Source of the DNA: Desulfovibrio sp. OH1186_COT-070
GTDB taxonomy: Bacteria > Desulfobacterota > Desulfovibrionia > Desulfovibrionales > Desulfovibrionaceae
Reading direction: 5' to 3'
Assembly: GCF_003860215.1 (NCBI RefSeq)
Contig: NZ_RQYH01000006.1
Location: 62,001-126,000 of the forward strand
DNA length: 64,000 nucleotides
Notes under the pieces: model-generated
The model's input: the letters and a program-made list of their open reading frames with translations, nothing else
What the model was told of the DNA's origin: nothing
Databases searched by the model: none
Made by a program: the position numbers and the translations under genes
In this document: positions 35,341 to 49,063 of the stretch, in pieces
Position numbering within the stretch: the stretch's first letter is position 1
Layout: every line of letters begins with the position of its first letter

Positions 35341-37968
35341 CTACTCCCCGCGCAGAGCTGCGGGCGGCTCCCCGTAGAAAGCCTTGCGGTACAATTCTTT
35401 CAATTCGCTGATCAGGGGATAGCGCGGGTTCGCGCCGGTGCACTGGTCGTCAAAGGCAAGCTCGGCCATGGCGTCCAGTTTTTCCAGAAAAGCTCCCTCG
35501 CTGACCCCGGCTTCACGCAGCGAGCAGGGAATGCCCACATCCCGCTTGAGCTGTTCGATGGCCCGCACCAGCCGTGCCGTTTTTTCCGCACGGATTTCCG
35601 GGGAATCTCCTTCCAGATCGTCGGCCAGATGCAGCATGTCGGCAATGCGGGCATAGCGGCCCTTGACCCACGGATACCGGTACTGGGGCAGCATGCCCTG
35701 CTTGGTGGGCTTGTCTGTGGCATTGTATTCTATGACGTGGGAGAGCATCAGCGCATTGGCAAGGCCGTGCTGCAAATGGAAGGCAGAGCCCAGTGCATGG
35801 GCCAGGGAATGGCAGACACCGAGAAAAGCATTGGCAAAGGCCATGCCCGCAATGCTCGCGGCATAGTGCATTTTTTCCCTGGCCTGCAAGGCATTGGCCT
35901 CGTTGCGGTATGAGGTCCGCAAATGCTTGAAGACCAGCCGGATGGCCTCCAGAGCCTGACCGTCGGAAAAGTTGCTGGCCAAGGTGGACGTATAAGCCTC
36001 AATGGCGTGGGTCAGCACGTCAAGACCCGCCCCGGCCACCAATGAGGGCGGCATGTTGGTGACAAATTCCGGGTCCACAATGGCCATGTCCGGCGTCAGG
36101 GCATAGTCGGCCACGGGGTATTTCTGCCCGGTGGTTTCGTCGGTAATGACGGCAAAGGGCGTCACCTCGGAGCCGGTTCCCGATGTGGTGGGAATGGCAA
36201 TCATGACCGCTTTGCGCCCCAGTTCGGGAAAAGAAATCACCCTCTTGCGGATATCCATGAAGCGCAGGGCAATATCGCCCAGACGCATGCCGGGAACCTC
36301 GTACATCAACCAGACAATCTTGGCGGCGTCCATGGGCGAGCCGCCGCCAAGCGCGACAAACATGTCCGGCTGAAAGCTGTTGGCCAGTTCCAGCGCCCGG
36401 AGAGCTGTGGCCATGTCCGGATCCGGCTGCACGTCGGAAAAAATCCGGAACTGCACGCCCATGCTCTCCAGAATCTGCGTCACCCGGCCAACGTATCCAA
36501 GTTTTTCCATGGTGGCGTCAGTCACGATGAGGGCGCGGCGGCGGTCGCCGTATTCCTCCAGCGCCGGGCGCAGGCATCCCGGCTTGAAGTAGACCCTGTT
36601 GGGCACACGGTACCAGAGCATATTCTCCCGGCGGCAGGCCACACTTTTGATATTCATGAGGTGCTTGACTCCGATGTTCTCGCTGACGGAATTTCCTCCC
36701 CAACTGCCGCAGCCCAGCGTCAGGGAAGGGGCAATGCGGAAATTGTACACATCGCCGATGGCGCCCTGCGAGGCGGGCATGTTCACCAGCACCCGCCCCG
36801 TGCACATGGCGTTCTGGAATTCGGTGATGCGCCCGTCCTCCGCCTCGTCGGTATAGAGCACGGAGGTGTGCCCCGCACCGCCCAACAGCACCAGTTGACG
36901 CGCCATGTCCACCGCCGCGCTGAAATTCTCCGCGCGGTAGAAGCCCAGAACCGGAGAGAGCTTCTCGTGCGCAAAAGGATCCGCCGCGTCCACACTCTCC
37001 CGCTCCGCAATGAGCACCTTTGTGTCTTCAGGCACCGAAAAACCCGCCAGCCGCGCGATATCGCACGCCGAACGCCCCACAATGGCGCTGTTCAGGCTGC
37101 CGTTTTTGAAGACCACAGCCGCCAGTTGCTCCGCTTCGGACGGACTGGCAAAATGCGCGCCGCGCCAGGCAAACTCCTGCCGCACCGCGTCCGTGACCGG
37201 GGCTTCCACCACCACAGCCTGCTCTGACGCGCAGATCATGCCGTTGTCAAACGTCTTGCTCAGCAGGATGGAGTTGACCGCCATGCGGATGTCTGCCGTG
37301 GCGTCAATGACCACGGGCGTGTTGCCCGCGCCCACGCCGATGGCCGGAGTGCCGGAGCTGTAAGCGGCGCGCACCATGCCGGGGCCGCCCGTGGCAAGGA
37401 TGAGGCTGATGCCCCTGTGCCCCATGAGGTGCTGCGACAGTTCCACGCTGGGTTCTTCCACCAGACCGATGATGCCCTCGGGAGCGCCCGCTTCCTCCGC
37501 GGCCCGCAGAATGACCATGGCCGCCTCGCGCGTGCAGGCCTTTGCCCTGGGATGCGGGGAAAAAATGATGCCGTTACGGGTTTTCAGGCAGAGCAGAGCC
37601 TTGAAAATGGCAGTAGAGGTGGGGTTGGTGGTGGGGATGATGCCTGCCACAACGCCCAGAGGCGCGGCGATCCGCCGGTAGCCGGAAACGGGATCGTCTT
37701 CGAGCACGCCGCAGGTACGGCTGCTTTTGTACTGATTGTACACATATTCGGAAGCAAAGTGGTTTTTGATGACCTTGTCTTCCATGATGCCCATGCCGGT
37801 TTCTTCCACAGCCATGCGGGCGAGCCTGATGCGCTGTGCCGTGGCCGCTGCCGCTGCGTGGCGGAAAATTTTGTCCACCTCTTCCTGCGTGTATTCCGCA
37901 AACCGGCGCTGCGCCGCGCATACGCGCCCGATCAGGGCGTCAAGCGCCTCAATGGCGGGATTTCCCAT
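35341..37968 (-). CDS. adhE: Bifunctional acetaldehyde-CoA / alcohol dehydrogenase AdhE
   Basis: 875 residues, full AdhE length. The N-terminal CoA-acylating aldehyde dehydrogenase half (about 1-430) has IIPTTNPTSTAIFKALL and the catalytic cysteine in NGMICASEQ. The C-terminal iron-dependent alcohol dehydrogenase half (about 450-875) has GGGSPMDAAK, the iron-site histidines in HAIEAYTS and GVCHSLAHALGS. It turns acetyl-CoA into ethanol, oxidising two NADH; AdhE forms spirosome filaments. ATG 37968 has GAGGTGA just upstream; the frame is open to 38112 but that part overlaps a hairpin. It is last in por-pta-ackA-adhE, behind a 23-bp hairpin. Confidence 0.96.
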   Translation of the reverse strand: MGNPAIEALDALIGRVCAAQRRFAEYTQEEVDKIFRHAAAAATAQRIRLARMAVEETGMGIMEDKVIKNHFASEYVYNQYKSSRTCGVLEDDPVSGYRRIAAPLGVVAGIIPTTNPTSTAIFKALLCLKTRNGIIFSPHPRAKACTREAAMVILRAAEEAGAPEGIIGLVEEPSVELSQHLMGHRGISLILATGGPGMVRAAYSSGTPAIGVGAGNTPVVIDATADIRMAVNSILLSKTFDNGMICASEQAVVVEAPVTDAVRQEFAWRGAHFASPSEAEQLAAVVFKNGSLNSAIVGRSACDIARLAGFSVPEDTKVLIAERESVDAADPFAHEKLSPVLGFYRAENFSAAVDMARQLVLLGGAGHTSVLYTDEAEDGRITEFQNAMCTGRVLVNMPASQGAIGDVYNFRIAPSLTLGCGSWGGNSVSENIGVKHLMNIKSVACRRENMLWYRVPNRVYFKPGCLRPALEEYGDRRRALIVTDATMEKLGYVGRVTQILESMGVQFRIFSDVQPDPDMATALRALELANSFQPDMFVALGGGSPMDAAKIVWLMYEVPGMRLGDIALRFMDIRKRVISFPELGRKAVMIAIPTTSGTGSEVTPFAVITDETTGQKYPVADYALTPDMAIVDPEFVTNMPPSLVAGAGLDVLTHAIEAYTSTLASNFSDGQALEAIRLVFKHLRTSYRNEANALQAREKMHYAASIAGMAFANAFLGVCHSLAHALGSAFHLQHGLANALMLSHVIEYNATDKPTKQGMLPQYRYPWVKGRYARIADMLHLADDLEGDSPEIRAEKTARLVRAIEQLKRDVGIPCSLREAGVSEGAFLEKLDAMAELAFDDQCTGANPRYPLISELKELYRKAFYGEPPAALRGE

Positions 37969-38087
37969 AGGTTCACCTCTGTGTTGTTGGATGTGCTTTT
38001 GCAGTCTGCACGGCTTCGGAAAAAACGGCAAGAGCATGCCCGTGCGGCATCCTGATGGAAAGGCCGGAGAATACGCCTGGCCGCACA

Positions 38088-38137
38088 CAAAAGACAATCC
38101 GGCGGCAAGCATGCGCTTGCCGCCGGATTGTCTTTTG
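38088..38137. terminator. Perfect 23-bp hairpin between ackA and adhE
   Basis: Arms 38088-38110 and 38115-38137 are exact complements around a 4-nt loop. The A/T ends provide TCTTTTG on either strand. It should terminate or strongly attenuate transcription passing from ackA into adhE. Confidence 0.7.
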
Positions 38138-38151
38138 ACTCAAGGCTGGTT

Positions 38152-39372
38152 TCAGCCCCGTGATGCGCCCAGAACCTCCACCGTGGCCTGGGCGATCTGC
38201 AATTCCTCGTTGGTGGGGAGAACCAGCACGGGAATGTTGCTGTCCGGTGTGGAAATGGCCCGCGCGCCGGGCTTGCGGGTGGCGTTTTCCTGCGTGTCCA
38301 GGCAGATGCCGAGCTTTTCGAGCCCCCGGCAGACTTCAGCCCGCACAATGTCGTCGTTTTCGCCGATGCCCGCGGTGAAGACCAGAGCGTCCACCCTGCC
38401 CTCCAGCAAAAACACATAGCTGCCCAAGATCTTCCTGATGCTGCGCACCAGCATGTCCAGAGCCAGCTTGGCGCGCTCGTTGCCTTTTTCCACCTGGGCA
38501 TGCACGTCGCGCATGTCGGTATAACCACAAAGGCCCAAAAGACCGGACTGCTTGTTCATGAGCGTGTCCATCTCCCGCGGGGAAAGGCCCTTCTTTTCCA
38601 TGACAAAGGGCACAATGGCCGGGTCAATGCTGCCGCAGCGCGTGCCCATGATCAGGCCTTCCAGAGGCGTGAGGCCCATGCTCGTGTCAAAGCACTTGCC
38701 ATCGCGCACGCAGCTCATGGACGAGCCGTTGCCCAGATGCATGGTGATGGAACGCAGCTGGGAAAGAGGCTTTTTCAAAAACTCCGCAGTCTTGCGTGCA
38801 ATATACTTGTGCGATGTGCCGTGGAAGCCGTAGCGGCGGATGCGAAGTTCCTCATACAGTTCGCAGGGCAGCGCGTACATGAAGGCTTCCTTGGGCATGC
38901 CCATGCCGAACTCCGTATCAAACACGGCCACATTGGGAACGCCCGCAAAAAGCTTTTGCGCCACTTCAATGCCCATCAGGTTGGCCGGATTGTGCAAAGG
39001 CCCGAGCACAGCGCAATCCCTGATGATCTGCTTGACCTTTTCGTCCACCAGCACCGGGTCCGTCACGGCCTCGCCGCCGTGCAGCACGCGGTGCCCGATG
39101 CCCGCAATTTCGGACTTGTCGCGGATAACGCCCTTGGCGCTATCGGTAAGCAGGGAGATCACCAGTTCCATGGCCTCCACATGGGTGGGAAAAGCCGCTT
39201 CGCGCACGATTTTTTCTTCGCGCTCCGTATCGGGCGCGATCTTGTGCGTGAGACGGCCCTGCCCCTGCCCGATACGCTCCGCCAGACCGGAGCAGAGAAC
39301 CTGGCTGTTTTCCATCTCCAGCAGTTGGTATTTGCAGGAGGAGGAACCGGCATTGATGACCAGAATTTTCAT
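38152..39372 (-). CDS. ackA: Acetate kinase
   Basis: 406 residues, ASKHA-fold kinase. Conserved stretches are NAGSSSCKYQL, VFDTEFG, GFHGTSHKY, MHLGNGSS, GLTPLEGLIMGTRCGSIDP and FTAGIGEN. It converts acetyl phosphate and ADP to acetate and ATP, the substrate-level step of pyruvate fermentation. AAGGAAA stands seven bases before ATG 39372. It begins 48 bp after pta on the same strand, so the two are certainly co-transcribed, and it is followed by the hairpin at 38088-38137. Confidence 0.97.
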   Translation of the reverse strand: MKILVINAGSSSCKYQLLEMENSQVLCSGLAERIGQGQGRLTHKIAPDTEREEKIVREAAFPTHVEAMELVISLLTDSAKGVIRDKSEIAGIGHRVLHGGEAVTDPVLVDEKVKQIIRDCAVLGPLHNPANLMGIEVAQKLFAGVPNVAVFDTEFGMGMPKEAFMYALPCELYEELRIRRYGFHGTSHKYIARKTAEFLKKPLSQLRSITMHLGNGSSMSCVRDGKCFDTSMGLTPLEGLIMGTRCGSIDPAIVPFVMEKKGLSPREMDTLMNKQSGLLGLCGYTDMRDVHAQVEKGNERAKLALDMLVRSIRKILGSYVFLLEGRVDALVFTAGIGENDDIVRAEVCRGLEKLGICLDTQENATRKPGARAISTPDSNIPVLVLPTNEELQIAQATVEVLGASRG

Positions 39373-39420
39373 GACAGATTTCCTTTTTTGCTGTGCAGCC
39401 TTGGGGCAGATGCCGCGCGG

Positions 39421-41529
39421 CTATCTGCCCGCATCTTTTTCTGCGGCGGCCTGCACCGCCGTGATGGCCACGGTGTTGACAATATCGGGAACAGTGCAGC
39501 CGCGCGAAAGATCGTTGACCGGCTTGTTCAGCCCCTGAAGCACAGGGCCGATGGCCACGGCTCCGGCGGCGCGCTGCACGGCCTTGTAGGTATTGTTGCC
39601 CGTGTTCAGATCGGGGAAGATGAAGACCGTGGCTCTTCCGGCCACCTTGCTGTCGGGCATTTTGGTCTTGGCCACGCCGGGATCAATGGCGGCGTCGTAT
39701 TGCAGGGGACCTTCCAGATCCAGCTCCGGATCCATTTCCTGGGCTATTTTTGTGGCTTCCACCACAATATCCACATCCGCGCCCTTGCCGGACGTGCCCG
39801 TGGAGTATGAAAGCATGGCCACCCGCGGCTCGATGCCGAAGACCCGCGCCGTATAGGCCGAGGCCACGGCAATTTCGGCAAGCTGCTGCGCCGTGGGATT
39901 GGGGTTCACCGCGCAGTCGCCGAACACCAGCACACGGTCCTTGAGGCACATGAGAAAGACCGAGGAAACCACGGAGAAACCCGGCTTGGCCTTGATGAAC
40001 TCGAAAGCCGGACGGATGGTGTGGGCCGTGGTGTTGACCGCGCCGGAAACCATGCCGTCGGCATCGTCCATCTTGACCATCATGCTGGCAAAATAGGTAG
40101 CATCACTCATGGTGTCGCGGGCCTGCTCCGGCGTGATGCCCTTCTTCTTGCGCAGTTCGTGGTAGGAGGCAACGTACTTCTCGAAAAGCTCCGAGTGCAC
40201 GGGATCAATGATTCTTGCCTGGCCTATGTCCAGCCCCAGGGCATTGGCTCTGGCGCGGATTTCCTCCACATTGCCCAGCAGTATGATCTCGGCCACATCG
40301 CGGCGCAGCAGAATGTCCGTGGCGCGCAGAATGCGCTCGTCAAGCCCTTCGGCCAGAACAATGCGCATCTTGCGACTTTTGGCGCGCTCGATAAGTTCAA
40401 ATTCAAACATCATGGGCGTGATGCGCATGCTGCGCTGCCCCCCGATGCGGTTCTCGATTTCCTTGCCGTTGACGTACTGCTCAAACAGGCCCAGTGCGCT
40501 GTTGACCTTGCGCGAGTCGCCGGGTTCGATGAACCCATAAACCTCCTGCAGGGCCATGATGGCCTTGTAGGTATGGTGCTCGGTAAGCAGGATGGGCAGG
40601 GGCGAGCCTGTCCAGCCCTCAATGAATTTGCACACAACTTCCGGCGGTTCCAGACCGCCGGTGAGCAGCACACCGGCAATGTCCGGCGTGGAGGACGACA
40701 GGCGCGACGCGATGGCGGCCAGCAGAACATCGCTGCGATCACCGGGTGTGACCAGAAGTTGATCCTTGTCGATATAGCCCAGAATATTGTCCACATGCAT
40801 GGCTGCGATGAGGTAGTCCCCCACCAGAGCGTCCAGGCGTTTTTCGCCAAAGAGCACCTTGGCGTTCAAACCTTTCTGGACATCGGCCATGGTGGGCTGA
40901 CCGATGGCCGGCTCGTTGGGCACGGAATAGATGAGGGCGCGGCGCTCCTCGGTGCTGAAATGGTTGCGCAGATCGTCCAGTTCGCTCTGGGTAAGGCTGC
41001 GGCGGTTGATGATGGAGGCCACCACATCCAGCCCGTAGGGCTTGAGCCCCTCCATGGTGACTTGCAGGGAATCGTGAATGTCTTCGGCGCTGGTTTCGTA
41101 CCCGCTGACAACCAGCAGGATGGGGCAGCCGAGATTGGCGGCGATCTCGGCATTGAGTTCGAACTCGAATACCGGGTCCTTGCCCAGAAAATCCGTGCCC
41201 ACACAGAGAACAAAGTCAAATGTTTCCAAGAGCTTTTTGTACTTCCTGATGATGTTTTCCAGAAGTACATTACGTGAGCCGCTGTTGATGATCTGACGCG
41301 CCTCGTGGTGGGTGTAGGCAAAGGCGTCCGCATAGTCCATCCTGATCTTGAAGTGCTCGAGGATCAGATGGATATCAGGGTCGCGGTCGTCCCACACCGG
41401 CTCGTTGATGATGGGACGGAAAAAAGCCACCTTGCGCCTGCTGCGGCTAAGAAGCTGCATGGCTCCCAACGCAATGGAGCTCTTGCCCGACATGGGGCCT
41501 GTCGCTGTGATATAGAGGCCGTTGTACAT
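39421..41529 (-). CDS. pta: Phosphate acetyltransferase, long BioD-DRTGG form
   Basis: 702 residues, the long Pta type. The N-terminal part (about 1-225) is dethiobiotin-synthetase-like with the P-loop TATGPMSGKSS. A DRTGG-type regulatory region (about 225-350) follows. The C-terminal PTA_PTB catalytic domain (about 375-702) has DADGMVSGAVNTTAHTIRPA and STGTSGKGADVD. It exchanges CoA for phosphate on acetyl groups. ATG 41529 with AAGGAA upstream gives the P-loop-proximal N-terminus; the frame is open 19 codons further. It lies between por and ackA. Confidence 0.96.
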   Translation of the reverse strand: MYNGLYITATGPMSGKSSIALGAMQLLSRSRRKVAFFRPIINEPVWDDRDPDIHLILEHFKIRMDYADAFAYTHHEARQIINSGSRNVLLENIIRKYKKLLETFDFVLCVGTDFLGKDPVFEFELNAEIAANLGCPILLVVSGYETSAEDIHDSLQVTMEGLKPYGLDVVASIINRRSLTQSELDDLRNHFSTEERRALIYSVPNEPAIGQPTMADVQKGLNAKVLFGEKRLDALVGDYLIAAMHVDNILGYIDKDQLLVTPGDRSDVLLAAIASRLSSSTPDIAGVLLTGGLEPPEVVCKFIEGWTGSPLPILLTEHHTYKAIMALQEVYGFIEPGDSRKVNSALGLFEQYVNGKEIENRIGGQRSMRITPMMFEFELIERAKSRKMRIVLAEGLDERILRATDILLRRDVAEIILLGNVEEIRARANALGLDIGQARIIDPVHSELFEKYVASYHELRKKKGITPEQARDTMSDATYFASMMVKMDDADGMVSGAVNTTAHTIRPAFEFIKAKPGFSVVSSVFLMCLKDRVLVFGDCAVNPNPTAQQLAEIAVASAYTARVFGIEPRVAMLSYSTGTSGKGADVDIVVEATKIAQEMDPELDLEGPLQYDAAIDPGVAKTKMPDSKVAGRATVFIFPDLNTGNNTYKAVQRAAGAVAIGPVLQGLNKPVNDLSRGCTVPDIVNTVAITAVQAAAEKDAGR

Positions 41530-41620
41530 GGCTTTTCCTTCTTTGCGCTGCGGTTCGACAAAACATGAAGCGCGCCGCGGCAACATTGCCTTTCTCGCGG
41601 CGCGGCTCTGCGGCCCGGCG

Positions 41621-41652
41621 CGGGCACGGCCCCCTTGCGGGGGCCGTGCCCG
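41621..41652. other. 14-bp perfect hairpin between por and pta
   Basis: Arms 41621-41634 / 41639-41652 with a 4-nt loop, all GC-rich, no T-run after it on the minus strand. It may protect the 3' end of por mRNA or act as a partial terminator. Confidence 0.5.
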
Positions 41653-41660
41653 GTATGGTC

Positions 41661-45506
<3,846 letters not shown>

Positions 45507-47162
45507 TCATTTTTTTTCGTCACTTCTTTCGGGTATTTTTTGCGCCAGCTTTTCCTCCAGAGAAGCATCCACAAAAACCTCGCGCGAAAAAAGGGTTTTG
45601 TCGATACGCACTGTCCCTGCGGGAGCGTTGCGCAGGGCACGCACATGACGCGCCTCGGCATACTGGACGCGGGCGCGGGCCGCGTCCTTCTGCCAGCTTT
45701 TGCAGGCAGCCAGACAACCGGCCTCGTCCAGCGTGCGCACAGGTACCTCCTGCGCGCCGTGTGCCCGGCGAATGACCACATGCGCTCCGGGGCCGTTTTC
45801 CACATGCAGCCAGATATCGTGGGGTGCGGCCAGCCTGCGGACAGTGCGGTTGCCCCCGGAGTCACGCCCGCGCAGGAGCACAAAACCGTCGGAACTCGCA
45901 AAAGCCTGCACGCCGCGCGGCAAAGTCCAGACTGCCTCGCCGTGCTCTGCGGGCCGGGAGGAGCCTCCGCCTCCGGGGAGCACGGCAGGTCCCGCAGGCA
46001 GCGCACCTTCCAGAGCCGCCAGTTCGTTTTTCAGCAGGGCGCGCCGCTGTCGCAGACATTCCAGCCCGCGCCGCCCCCTGCGGGCCTGATGAAAAAAACG
46101 CAGCATGCACTGGCGCACCGTCAGGCGCTGGTCCAGTGCGATTTCCCGCTCCGGCAGGCCGTTTGCCTGCCCCACGCGCACGCTCTCTGCCCGAAAATCC
46201 GCAGGACAGCGCCAGAGTTCGGATTGCAGGGCCAGCCCGTCGGCCTGTCCGGCCAGCATGCCCTCAAGACGGGCTTCTTCTTCCGCAAGCTTGTGCAGCA
46301 AACGCTCCAGCTTGCGCCGCCGCCTGCCCAGCGGACGCGCCGCATCTCTGGCCGCATCGGCGGCCAGACGCGCCAGCACAAGATCTTGCCCGGCTCTTTC
46401 CGTCAGGGCCAGAACGTCCTGCCCATGTATTTCCCGTATGCGCGTGCCCTCCCCGACCCTATCCAACAATGCCTGCTGCGCTTTGCCGGGCAGGGGCCAG
46501 CAAAAAATTGCCCTGACGGGGCCTGGGCCTTCCTCCCGCAAGGTGCCCTGCACCTCAAGGTGGTAGGAGAACACATCCCCTCCGCCGAGGCGCAGATCTT
46601 CCAGCAGGGCCCATTGCTCCGCTTCTTCCAGATGGAGCAGGGTGCGCCGTAGAGCCGGAGTCAGCACAGGCCAGTCGCGCCAAAAATCCAGGGCCTGCGC
46701 CAGATGCTCCGGCTCCGGCCAGCGGACTTGTTCTTCCTGCGGGCAGCGGGACTCTTCCAGAAAATGCAGGGATGCCCCTTCGCGCAGATCCAGCAGAAGC
46801 CAGACCAGGAGAGGCTCTGCCCCGGCCTGCTCCGGCGGAACGGCAGGGCCGCCCTCAAGCAGCAGCCACAGCCTGCGCCCGAAATCGTGCGGCACGCAGG
46901 CCGCGATCTTGCGCCCGGCAGCGTACTTGCGCAGCCGCATGACTGCGGCGGAGGGAGTGCGGCCCGCATTGAGGCGGGCCGATGAAAAAAAGCAGAAAGG
47001 GTCTTTGCGGCCGGGATGGAGGAGAAATTGGCGTTTTTCCCCGGCCTTGCGGAATGTCAGGGCCAGCAGGCCGGAAAGCGGCTCGCGGATTTTCTCCAGC
47101 CGCGCACCCGCAAGCAGGGGGCAGGCGGCACGGCAGAAGGAGCGGAAAAGATGGGCGTCCAT
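45507..47162 (-). CDS. NFACT-family protein (RqcH / FbpA-like)
   Basis: 551 residues. An N-terminal NFACT-N domain (about 1-190), two helical regions with a long charged coiled coil (about 250-370), and a C-terminal NFACT-R domain (about 430-540) with HDIWLHVENGPGAHVVIRR. RqcH proteins bind obstructed 50S-peptidyl-tRNA complexes and add alanine tails; older names call them fibronectin-binding. ATG 47162 has GGGGAC nearby; another start eight codons upstream is possible. Gene order dksA then this gene, 84 bp apart, suggests co-transcription. I did not identify the residues needed for Ala-tailing, so activity is not assured. Confidence 0.8.
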   Translation of the reverse strand: MDAHLFRSFCRAACPLLAGARLEKIREPLSGLLALTFRKAGEKRQFLLHPGRKDPFCFFSSARLNAGRTPSAAVMRLRKYAAGRKIAACVPHDFGRRLWLLLEGGPAVPPEQAGAEPLLVWLLLDLREGASLHFLEESRCPQEEQVRWPEPEHLAQALDFWRDWPVLTPALRRTLLHLEEAEQWALLEDLRLGGGDVFSYHLEVQGTLREEGPGPVRAIFCWPLPGKAQQALLDRVGEGTRIREIHGQDVLALTERAGQDLVLARLAADAARDAARPLGRRRRKLERLLHKLAEEEARLEGMLAGQADGLALQSELWRCPADFRAESVRVGQANGLPEREIALDQRLTVRQCMLRFFHQARRGRRGLECLRQRRALLKNELAALEGALPAGPAVLPGGGGSSRPAEHGEAVWTLPRGVQAFASSDGFVLLRGRDSGGNRTVRRLAAPHDIWLHVENGPGAHVVIRRAHGAQEVPVRTLDEAGCLAACKSWQKDAARARVQYAEARHVRALRNAPAGTVRIDKTLFSREVFVDASLEEKLAQKIPERSDEKK

Positions 47163-47246
47163 GGGCGCGTCCCCAAAGCCCCGCACGCAAAAAGGCAGAA
47201 ATCGGCGGGGCGCGGCGCTGGAGGCGTGCGGCGCGGCCGGGGCCGC

Positions 47247-47609
47247 CTAGTCGCCGCGCAGATGCTCGTCGGCCTCCTGCCTGGCCTTGCAGTTGATGCA
47301 CAGGCGCGTCACGGGGCGGGCCTTGAGGCGCGGAACGCCGATATCGTCCCCGCAGTCTTCGCAAACGCCGTATGTGCCGTCGTCAATGCGTGTCAGGGCA
47401 GCCTGGATTTTGCGGATCAGCCGCCTTTCGCGGTCACGGATGCGCAGGGTGAAGGCCCGGTCCGATTCCGCAGTGGCGCGGTCCGCCGGATCGGCAAAAA
47501 CCTCATTGCTGTCGGTCAGTTCCTCAAGTGTGCTGTCTCCCTTCTGCTGGGCTTCTTCCAGCATTTCGGTGAGGAGCTTGCGAAAATATTCCATATCCGT
47601 GTGGTTCAT
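47247..47609 (-). CDS. dksA: DksA-type C4 zinc-finger transcription factor
   Basis: 120 residues. An N-terminal coiled coil (about 8-75) includes DPADRATAESDRAF, close to the DPxDxA tip that enters the RNA polymerase secondary channel. The zinc finger has Cys83, Cys86, Cys104 and Cys107 (CEDCGDDIGVPRL and CINC). It is shorter than E. coli DksA (151 aa) but keeps tip and finger. It probably works with ppGpp in stringent control. ATG 47609 has GGAGG; a good promoter lies upstream. Confidence 0.9.
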   Translation of the reverse strand: MNHTDMEYFRKLLTEMLEEAQQKGDSTLEELTDSNEVFADPADRATAESDRAFTLRIRDRERRLIRKIQAALTRIDDGTYGVCEDCGDDIGVPRLKARPVTRLCINCKARQEADEHLRGD

Positions 47610-47667
47610 ACAAAACCTCCGCCAATGCCGTACAGACAGTGGTGCGCGTCATGACCATAAAGCTCGG

Positions 47668-47696
47668 AGCATATCTGCTCAAAGCCATTTTGTAAA
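47668..47696 (-). promoter_or_regulatory. dksA: Sigma-70 promoter of dksA
   Basis: On the minus strand TTTACA (47696-47691), 17-nt spacer, TATGCT (47673-47668), about 60 bp before the ATG. Confidence 0.65.
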
Positions 47697-47737
47697 GACA
47701 TTCCGGCGGCAACTGCGGACACTCGAAAAAAAGCCCC

Positions 47738-48811
47738 CTACTTCCGCCCTGCCCGGGCGGCACGCTCTCTGGCCTCGGCCCGGATCTGGCTTCTGACTTC
47801 CTCCCAGGCAGGCTCCCCCCAGATGTCGGAACGCCGTGCGGGAAGAACCTCCGCATCCTCGACCTCCTCTCCCCGCCGCATGTGAACATGCACCGTGCCT
47901 GCCGCCACAGCCTTCGGCGCATACGAAGCCGCCATGCCCGCCGCGGAGCGCAAAACTTCCTCCGGCCACAGCGCCCCCCCCCGCGCCAGCGCCAGCGGCC
48001 CCGGCATGTCGCGCAGGCGCAGCAGGGCATCCTCCGGCCCGGCGGCGCGGGCCAGCCGCTCGTTGTCCGCGCTGTTGCGCCCCACGCAGAGCCAGTAGTG
48101 GGCAGCGTTCGCGCAGTGCCAGAATTGGCGTCCCATATTGGCCAAGGCAAAATCTCCGGCATGGGGGCGGGAAAGCCGCGTGAGCACCTGCCAGTAACGG
48201 CGGGCGTTCTCGCGTTCGGTCAGGCGGCAACCCCCGCCCGGAGTCGGAGTGTCCGCAAGGCCATATTCACGAGCCAGTTCCAGTTGGGCACTGCGCCCCC
48301 GCCCCCACATGCCCAGCAGGCGGGAGCGGTCCACAAGGCCGCTCTGCTCCACGCCTGTGGGCGGCAGGTGCAGGGCGCACAAAGGGCGCAGCAGCACATC
48401 TCCCACGCCTGCCTCGCGCGTGATCACATGCAGGGCATCACGCCGCTGGGACATGGGCCTCTGCCCCAGCACTTCGCCCGTGGCCAAAGCTTTTGCGCCC
48501 TGTTCTTCCATATAGAGCCGCGCCTTGCGCAGCAGCAAAATCTTGCAGTCCACGCAGGGGTTGAGCGCCTTGCCGAAGCCGTGCGCAGGGCGCGCGCGCA
48601 GCATCGCCGCAAAATCCTCGCCCACATCGCGAACCACCACATCCAAGCCGTACAGGGCCTTCCAGGAGTCCACGGCCTCGGGCGCGCCGAAAAAAGGCGA
48701 TGTGCAGTGCAGGCAGCGCACGGAAAGCCCTTGCCCTTCCAGAACCTTGGCCGCAAGAATGCTGTCCAGCCCACCGGAGAACAGCACAACAATGTCCGGA
48801 TGAGATTTCAT
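47738..48811 (-). CDS. PP-loop ATPase, MnmA/ThiI-like tRNA-thiolation family
   Basis: 357 residues. An N-terminal ATP-pyrophosphatase loop LFSGGLDSI (residues about 10-18) is followed by CVDCK, and by [16 protein letters not shown], a pattern of enzymes that adenylate tRNA bases for sulfur transfer. The C-terminal third (about 230-357) carries a domain I cannot name. Annotated relatives are called 'tRNA methyltransferase' or MnmA-like, but true MnmA has different cysteine motifs, so the base modified is unknown. ATG 48811 sits at the PP-loop; the ribosome-binding site is weak and an ATG ten codons upstream is possible. Confidence 0.65.
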   Translation of the reverse strand: MKSHPDIVVLFSGGLDSILAAKVLEGQGLSVRCLHCTSPFFGAPEAVDSWKALYGLDVVVRDVGEDFAAMLRARPAHGFGKALNPCVDCKILLLRKARLYMEEQGAKALATGEVLGQRPMSQRRDALHVITREAGVGDVLLRPLCALHLPPTGVEQSGLVDRSRLLGMWGRGRSAQLELAREYGLADTPTPGGGCRLTERENARRYWQVLTRLSRPHAGDFALANMGRQFWHCANAAHYWLCVGRNSADNERLARAAGPEDALLRLRDMPGPLALARGGALWPEEVLRSAAGMAASYAPKAVAAGTVHVHMRRGEEVEDAEVLPARRSDIWGEPAWEEVRSQIRAEARERAARAGRK

Positions 48812-48972
48812 GGTCGGCTTTGTACGCCAGCAAGGCGGCATCCGCAAGCCGTATCCCGCATGCGAGAAAGCGGTTTCGCGGCGGCAGGGACGAATATGTA
48901 CTTCCGCCGGCGTCCGGTGTATACCGTGTCCGCCGGAGGTTGGCCTTGCGCCGATATTTTTTTGCCGTGCCA

Positions 48973-48999
48973 TAAAGACTTCGGAGAAAGAGCCGATCA
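48973..48999 (+). promoter_or_regulatory. Sigma-28 (FliA) promoter of the chemoreceptor
   Basis: TAAAGACT (48973-48980), an 11-nt spacer, GCCGATCA (48992-48999), against the FliA consensus TAAAGTTT-N11-GCCGATAA: 13 of 16 positions agree with the exact spacing. It lies 65 bp before ATG 49064. Confidence 0.75.
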
Positions 49000-49063
49000 G
49001 GCTGAAGCAGCGCAGCTTTCGCGCATGAATCACCACATTCTCGACAAAAACAAGAGGTACGCC

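Noticed and set aside
41550-41566. GGTTCGA string as a tRNA T-loop
   Set aside because: The following bases do not form a T-stem and no cloverleaf can be built around it.
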